Below, in pieces: positions 6,982 through 10,654 of a stretch of DNA of 10,654 nucleotides. The DNA comes from an uncultured Ruminococcus sp. (GTDB lineage Bacteria; Bacillota; Clostridia; Oscillospirales; Ruminococcaceae). A model generated the notes under the pieces. That model searched no databases. It worked only from the letters and a program-made list of their open reading frames with translations, and was not told where the DNA came from. How positions within the stretch are numbered: position 1 is the stretch's first letter; each line of letters starts with the position of its first letter. The DNA lies in contig CAMWHN010000053.1 in assembly GCA_947174085.1 (NCBI GenBank), positions 1 to 10,654 of the forward strand, written 5' to 3'. The position numbers were made by a program, and so were the translations under genes.

Positions 6982-7031
6982 AGTTCATATCTCCTTGTGT
7001 AATATATTTGAAATAAAGCGTTTTGCTTTGT

Positions 7032-7060
7032 TTCATAGTACATAATATGATAATGCTCAA
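7032..7060 (-). promoter_or_regulatory. Candidate promoter of the Cys/Asn microprotein gene
   Basis: On the minus strand TTGAGC (plus 7055-7060) and TATGAA (plus 7032-7037) are separated by 17 nt, each matching four of six consensus bases. It would give a leader of about 45 nt before the ATG at 6981. The match is modest in a very AT-rich region. Confidence 0.35.
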
Positions 7061-7154
7061 AATATGTGACGGATTTTTTTTCATCTGATTGGAAATAGTT
7101 TTCGGCAATGAATTGTTATTTTTTCTTGTTCCGACAAATATTGCAGAAAAAAAG

Positions 7155-7163
7155 TGCTATACT
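7155..7163 (+). promoter_or_regulatory. Extended -10 promoter element for the clp gene
   Basis: TGCTATACT (7155-7163) is an extended -10 (TGn plus TATACT). No good -35 lies 17 nt upstream, which is tolerated for extended -10 promoters. Transcription would start near 7170, leaving about 48 nt before the chosen TTG start. I see no CtsR-type heptanucleotide direct repeat nearby, so control by CtsR is not supported by what I can read. Confidence 0.45.
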
Positions 7164-7217
7164 GTTACTGTATCAGAAATAGAAAATTTAAGCAATTGAT
7201 TGAAAGGGGATTTTGCC

Positions 7218-9470
7218 TTGCTACAGAAACACAATGATAAAAATAAACATTATGATTATGATATTGACCGTTTTTCTGAAAATGCGATGCTTGCATTAGA
7301 AGCCGGTATGTATCTGGCTGGGGAAATGGGACACACTTATATTGGAACAGAACATTATGTATTAGGGCTGTTACATCAGCACCCAAATCAAGCTTCTGAA
7401 ATTTTAATTAATTTTCAAGTTACAGAATATCAATTTTCACAGCAATTATTACGAACAGTCGGCAGAGGCAGTCATACTTCGCCTAGTTATAGCAGTATGA
7501 CACCGGCATTGCACAGAATGTTTCGGGAAGCACAGAAATTAGCAGATTCTGCTGGCAGAAAAGAAACTGGTACAAAATGGATTTTATTAGCGTTGCTTCA
7601 TGATGAAAACTGTGTTGCAACAGAATTACTAGAATTTATGCAAGTAGATATTTCTGCAATGGAAAAAGCATGTCATAGTGTAAAAATAACAAATATTCCC
7701 AGTGCGCCAACAGCTCAGGATTTTCCGCAATTATTTCGCTATGGAAAATTATTATTACCCTCAGAACATGACGAGCCGTTAATTGGCAGAGAAACGGAAA
7801 TTGAAAGAGTTTTGCAAATTTTATCCAGAAAAAATAAAAATAATCCTTGTTTGATTGGAGAAGCCGGCGTTGGTAAAACTGCAATTATACAAGGCGTTGC
7901 AAATAAATTTGCAACAGGAGAAGTACCGTCACAGTTATTAGGTATGTTTATATTTTCGTTAGATTTAGGCGCATTGCTAGCTGGTGCAAAATATAGAGGC
8001 GATTTTGAAGAACGTATCAGAGATTGCATTGATGAAGTCACACAGAGTAATAGAATTATTTTATTTATTGATGAATTGCATACAATTGTGGGTGCTGGTG
8101 CGGCAGAGGGTGCAATTGATGCCGCTAATATGCTAAAGCCAAGACTTGCAAGGGGAGATTTAAGAATTATTGGCGCAACTACACCCGTAGAATATACAAA
8201 AAGCATTGAAAAAGACAGCGCATTGGCAAGAAGATTTCAAAGCGTGAATATTGCAGAACCAACACCAGAACAAACTTTGTGTATTTTAAACGGCTTAAAA
8301 GAAAATTATGAAAATTATCATCATGTATTTTTAAACGAATCTGTGTTACAAGCTTGTGTAGAATTATCTCAGAAATATATTGCAGATAAAAGTTTTCCAG
8401 ATAAAGCAATTGATTTACTAGATGAAGCTTGTGCAAGAGTAGCTTTACAAAATACTGTCTGTGCAGAAGTGCAGATAGAAGATGTTGCAAATATTGCGTC
8501 TTTAAAAACAGGGATTCCGTTAGAACAAATGACTTCTGCGGAACAGGAGCGTTTAATAAACTTACAAACAGCATTACAGAAAAAAATTATTGGTCATGAT
8601 GAAGTTATTCTACAGTTATGTGACGCTGTATGCCGTGCAAGCAGTGGTTTTCGAGATATTCGCCGTCCGGTAGGGTCGTTTTTATTTCTAGGTTCTACAG
8701 GAATCGGAAAAACAGCACTTGTGAAAACATTAGCAGAAACGCTTTATGGAACAGAAAAAGCTTTATTCACAGTAGATATGTCAGAATATATGGAACAACA
8801 TGCTGTTTCAAAATTAATCGGTGCGCCGGCAGGGTATGTCGGTTTTGAAGAAGAAACAAAATTTTGTCAGCATTTACGAAAAAGACCTTGCAGTGTGATT
8901 TTATTTGACGAAATCGAAAAAGCACACCCAGATATTTTGCATATTTTATTACAAATCTTAGAAGATGGTATCATTACAGATAGTTCTGGCAGAAAAATTA
9001 ATTTGCGAAATTGCATGATTTTTATGACTTCTAATATCGGTATGCATAAAAATTATCATACTGTTGGATTTTTAGAATCAAAAGCGCAGAAACAAGCACA
9101 GGCAATTCAGACACTTCAGGAAGTTTTGCCATTAGAGTTCTTGAATAGAATTGATGAAATTCTAGTATTTCAGAAATTAAATCAAGAAAGTTTAATAAAA
9201 ATTACAGAAAATCAATTGCAATTACTTGTAGAACGTTCTAAACAAATGGGTATTTATTTAGAATATGAATCAAAAGCCATTCAAATGATTGCCAATTGTC
9301 CTGAAACCAAACAATATGGCGCACGTCCGATTAGAAGATTTTTAACACAAGAAATTGAAAGTCCTTTGTCTCGAATGTGGTTGCATGGTCAGCTCCATGC
9401 AGGTGATACTGTGATAATTACAGCACAAGACGGAAAATTACAATTAAAAATAGCAGAGCGTGTGCATTAA
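7218..9470 (+). CDS. clpC: ClpC/ClpA-class Hsp100 AAA+ unfoldase lacking the ClpC middle domain
   Basis: ATP-driven unfoldase expected to feed proteins to ClpP in the cytoplasm. I start it at TTG 7218, because AAAGGGGA (7204-7211) sits 6 nt before it; a TTG at 7200 would place that site inside the gene. Numbered from 7218 (750 aa): Clp N-domain repeats at about 17-150 (GHTYIGTEHYVLGLL; GTKWILLALLHD). First AAA+ module: Walker A GEAGVGKT 214-221, pore loop KYRGDFEE, Walker B ILFIDE near 285, ALARRF arginine-finger region. Second module: Walker A GSTGIGKT 492-499, pore loop GYVGFEE, Walker B ILFDE near 564, sensor 2 YGARPIRR. A VGF tripeptide at 616-618 sits where Clp ATPases carry the ClpP-docking loop. 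The coiled-coil middle domain of ClpC, usually after the DLLDEA helix, is absent: DEACARVALQ runs within about 10 residues into VQIEDVANIAS. That explains a length below the usual 810-820. clpC is the nearest symbol; it is ClpA-like in lacking the middle domain. Confidence 0.9.
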   Translation: MLQKHNDKNKHYDYDIDRFSENAMLALEAGMYLAGEMGHTYIGTEHYVLGLLHQHPNQASEILINFQVTEYQFSQQLLRTVGRGSHTSPSYSSMTPALHRMFREAQKLADSAGRKETGTKWILLALLHDENCVATELLEFMQVDISAMEKACHSVKITNIPSAPTAQDFPQLFRYGKLLLPSEHDEPLIGRETEIERVLQILSRKNKNNPCLIGEAGVGKTAIIQGVANKFATGEVPSQLLGMFIFSLDLGALLAGAKYRGDFEERIRDCIDEVTQSNRIILFIDELHTIVGAGAAEGAIDAANMLKPRLARGDLRIIGATTPVEYTKSIEKDSALARRFQSVNIAEPTPEQTLCILNGLKENYENYHHVFLNESVLQACVELSQKYIADKSFPDKAIDLLDEACARVALQNTVCAEVQIEDVANIASLKTGIPLEQMTSAEQERLINLQTALQKKIIGHDEVILQLCDAVCRASSGFRDIRRPVGSFLFLGSTGIGKTALVKTLAETLYGTEKALFTVDMSEYMEQHAVSKLIGAPAGYVGFEEETKFCQHLRKRPCSVILFDEIEKAHPDILHILLQILEDGIITDSSGRKINLRNCMIFMTSNIGMHKNYHTVGFLESKAQKQAQAIQTLQEVLPLEFLNRIDEILVFQKLNQESLIKITENQLQLLVERSKQMGIYLEYESKAIQMIANCPETKQYGARPIRRFLTQEIESPLSRMWLHGQLHAGDTVIITAQDGKLQLKIAERVH

Positions 9471-9487
9471 TCCACACGCTCTGCTAT
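9450..9487 (-). terminator. Shared inverted repeat spanning both convergent gene ends; terminator for kptA
   Basis: ATAGCAGAGCGTGTG (9450-9464) and CACACGCTCTGCTAT (9473-9487) form a perfect 15-bp stem with an 8-nt loop, CATTAATC, holding both stop codons. Read on the minus strand the hairpin is followed by TTTTT, so it is a good intrinsic terminator for kptA that lies wholly within the two coding ends. On the plus strand no proper T run follows (ATATCTTG), so termination of the clp transcript here is less certain. Confidence 0.75.
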
Positions 9488-10006
9488 ATCTTGTAAAAAA
9501 TTTGAGGGGATAAACTTCGTCAACCAAACGCCATTCGGTGCTTGATAAAATATATGACCTTGCTGATGCATAATTCTTGCCGGAATTTGAAAAATATAAG
9601 GCTTGCCGTGCCGTGTTCCGACAGTGATTGCTGTTTCTATATCTTTTGATAAATGTACATATAATCTTTGCATAGGTAACAAGCCTTTTTCCCGAATAGA
9701 CGGCAAAAAACGTTCTGCTGTGCCATGGTATAAAATTTCTGGCGGTTCTTTTTCTGGATAATTAATTATTATTTTAGCAGAATGTCCGTAATTCGCACGG
9801 ATTTTTGTTTTATCCTGATTAAAACTATAGCGTTGTTTGGTGTCTGTATTTACAATTTGTTCTAAAGTCGCTTGGCTAATTTGAATCCCTGTAAGTAATG
9901 CTTGTGTATCTATCCAGCCGTCAGGGTCAAGTGTTACTCCAATCATTTCCGGTTCATGACGTAAAATTTTACTAATCAGTTTACTGGTTCGTGTGAGATT
10001 ATTCAT
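9467..10006 (-). CDS. kptA: RNA 2'-phosphotransferase (Tpt1/KptA family)
   Basis: A 179-residue protein of normal KptA length. Tpt1/KptA enzymes move an internal RNA 2'-phosphate to NAD+, giving 2'-OH RNA, ADP-ribose 1'',2''-cyclic phosphate and nicotinamide; in eukaryotes this finishes tRNA splicing, while the bacterial substrate is unclear. The N-terminal winged-helix-like half has SKILRHEPEMIGVTLDPDGW, with Arg16 and His17. KIRANYGHS follows with Arg70 and His75. The NAD-binding ADP-ribosyltransferase-like half has LYHGT (92-96), SIREKGLLPMQRLYVHLS and TRHGKP with Arg132. Arg16, His17, Arg70 and Arg132 correspond to the essential Arg-His-Arg-Arg set known from yeast Tpt1. Two usual positions differ: Tyr73 where RANQGHS has Gln, and Tyr116 where His is common. 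The ATG has AGGAG (plus 10015-10019) 8 nt upstream and its own consensus promoter. Confidence 0.93.
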   Translation of the reverse strand: MNNLTRTSKLISKILRHEPEMIGVTLDPDGWIDTQALLTGIQISQATLEQIVNTDTKQRYSFNQDKTKIRANYGHSAKIIINYPEKEPPEILYHGTAERFLPSIREKGLLPMQRLYVHLSKDIETAITVGTRHGKPYIFQIPARIMHQQGHIFYQAPNGVWLTKFIPSNFLQDIAERVD

Positions 10007-10043
10007 GAAAATTACTCCTATCTAATATCATATAATTTATTTT

Positions 10044-10072
10044 ATTATAGCATGAAATTTAGTATATGTCAA
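10044..10072 (-). promoter_or_regulatory. Full-consensus promoter of kptA, overlapping the end of the upstream gene
   Basis: On the minus strand TTGACA (plus 10067-10072), exactly 17 nt, then TATAAT (plus 10044-10049), with a TGC directly before the -10 that makes it also an extended -10. The TGA inside TTGACA is the stop codon of the upstream minus-strand gene. The leader to the kptA ATG is about 30 nt. This is the best promoter match in the window and predicts strong, constitutive-type transcription unless a repressor acts. Confidence 0.85.
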
Positions 10073-10654
10073 TCAATGTTTTTTAAATATGTCAAAAGTA
10101 TCAAAGCCCTGCATTTTGCAGATTCTGCTTCAAAACATACAACTTCTGCATGTGATTCGTCTGCATGATAGGGAATTATATTTTCAAGAAAATTATTTTG
10201 TTTGTCTGCCCATTCTTGATTAGATAATTTTATATTATTATAAATATTTTCAGGTAACTGTTTTTCTAATTCTGTGCAGATGGCAGTTATCAAAAATGTA
10301 TAGCTAGTATATTCCAGATAAATTCTAGCAGTATCATAGCTATTTACTGGATTATGATTTTGTTTGACAGAACCAGTTTCTATTGTAAGCCAATCTTGAT
10401 AAAATTCATGATTTTGCGGTACATGGCGTTTAATTTCTGTAAATAAATTTTCGATAGTTTTATAATCTGTATCGTTCATAGAGTAATAATAATCTTGTAT
10501 TTCAGGGTGATAACATGCAAAATATTGTGATTGAAATAAATCTGTAAAATTAGTAATTATATTATAATTTGTTAATTCAGGATTCAAGATAGTAATCGTT
10601 TGATTTTCAGATATAATATCTAATAAATTATTAAAATAATAAATTGCTGTGTCA
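10069..10654 (-). CDS. Unrecognised protein, 3' part only (start lies beyond the right edge)
   Basis: The frame is open from the stop (TGA, plus 10069-10071) to the window edge, giving 194 visible residues. A TTG at 10587 has no good ribosome site and in-frame codons continue upstream of it (DTAIYYFNNLLDIISENQ), so it is probably internal. The protein looks soluble, rich in Asn, Tyr and Glu, and mostly helical. Recognisable stretches are FACYHPEIQDYYYSMNDTDY, NSYDTARIYLEYTSYTFLI and a C-terminal helix ESAKCRALILLTYLKNID. I see no catalytic motif, signal peptide or membrane segment, and I do not recognise the family. It is co-oriented with kptA with a 62-nt gap and no hairpin between them, so some read-through into kptA is possible in spite of the separate promoter. 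Confidence 0.7.
   Translation of the reverse strand, partial: DTAIYYFNNLLDIISENQTITILNPELTNYNIITNFTDLFQSQYFACYHPEIQDYYYSMNDTDYKTIENLFTEIKRHVPQNHEFYQDWLTIETGSVKQNHNPVNSYDTARIYLEYTSYTFLITAICTELEKQLPENIYNNIKLSNQEWADKQNNFLENIIPYHADESHAEVVCFEAESAKCRALILLTYLKNID

Noticed and set aside
6860..7045. Plus-strand open frame of 61 codons rich in Leu and Gln
   Set aside because: It is the antisense image of the Asn/Cys-rich minus-strand gene (poly-Asn codons read as Leu/Gln-rich on the other strand), has no ribosome site and crosses the terminator-proximal region of that gene.
7044..7077. Sigma-E-like boxes (ACATATT and CATATTAT) upstream of the microprotein gene on the minus strand
   Set aside because: The spacing between the boxes is about 11 nt, short of the usual spacing for that sigma factor, so sporulation control is not supported.
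7739..8206. Long minus-strand open frame of 155 codons inside the clp gene
   Set aside because: It is fully antisense to the conserved first AAA+ module, with no ribosome site; codon bias of the real gene explains the lack of stops.
7200..10006. Clp unfoldase plus RNA 2'-phosphotransferase as a two-gene defence or toxin module
   Set aside because: The genes converge, have separate promoters and belong to widespread housekeeping-type families; nothing else nearby suggests a defence island.
10585..10587. TTG as the start of the last minus-strand gene
   Set aside because: No ribosome site precedes it and the frame stays open to the window edge, so the gene more likely starts outside the window.

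Overview
The window reads as chromosomal DNA of an AT-rich, Gram-positive gut-type Clostridia, most likely Ruminococcus or a close Oscillospiraceae/Ruminococcaceae relative. The reasons are the low GC content, strong AGGAGG-type ribosome binding sites, TTG starts, sigma-A-like promoters, BspA-type leucine-rich-repeat secreted proteins, and a two-loop (type I-like) dockerin. The species call is inference from gene content.

Layout. Nt 1-353 is the 3' end of a recQ-type helicase gene (HRDC domain). Nt 478-2652 is tex, a conserved RNA-binding, transcription-associated protein. It is followed 12 nt later by a four-helix membrane protein with a C-terminal zinc ribbon (2665-3609), probably in the same operon, which ends at a strong hairpin terminator. 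Nt 3616-6713 holds two tandem secreted BspA-like LRR proteins. Each sits in a near-copy of the same cassette: terminator, AT-rich upstream region, 17-bp-spaced promoter, AGGAGG site, gene. The first ends in a complete two-loop dockerin; the second is much longer and keeps only one dockerin-like calcium loop. A 15-bp bidirectional hairpin separates them from a 46-residue Cys/Asn-rich membrane microprotein on the minus strand (6841-6981).

Nt 7218-9470 encodes a ClpC/ClpA-class Hsp100 unfoldase with a Clp N-domain, two AAA+ modules and a ClpP-docking-like VGF tripeptide, but without the coiled-coil middle domain usual in ClpC. It converges on a Tpt1/KptA RNA 2'-phosphotransferase gene (9467-10006, minus). 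The two stop codons overlap inside one TTAA in the loop of a perfect 15-bp inverted repeat, so the two proteins end in almost the same residues. kptA has a full-consensus promoter whose -35 box overlaps the stop codon of the next minus-strand gene, an unrecognised protein that runs off the right edge.

Functional reading: nucleic-acid housekeeping (RecQ, Tex, KptA), protein quality control (Clp) and a surface/cellulosome-like accessory pair. I see no insertion sequence, phage, CRISPR array, tRNA or rRNA. I found no convincing new multi-gene system. The most unusual items are the shared-palindrome gene ends, the M-domain-less Clp, the Cys/Asn microprotein and the duplicated LRR-dockerin cassette. 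With the small minus-strand gene counted, no gene-free stretch exceeds 300 nt; the longest is 6982-7217, a divergent promoter region.
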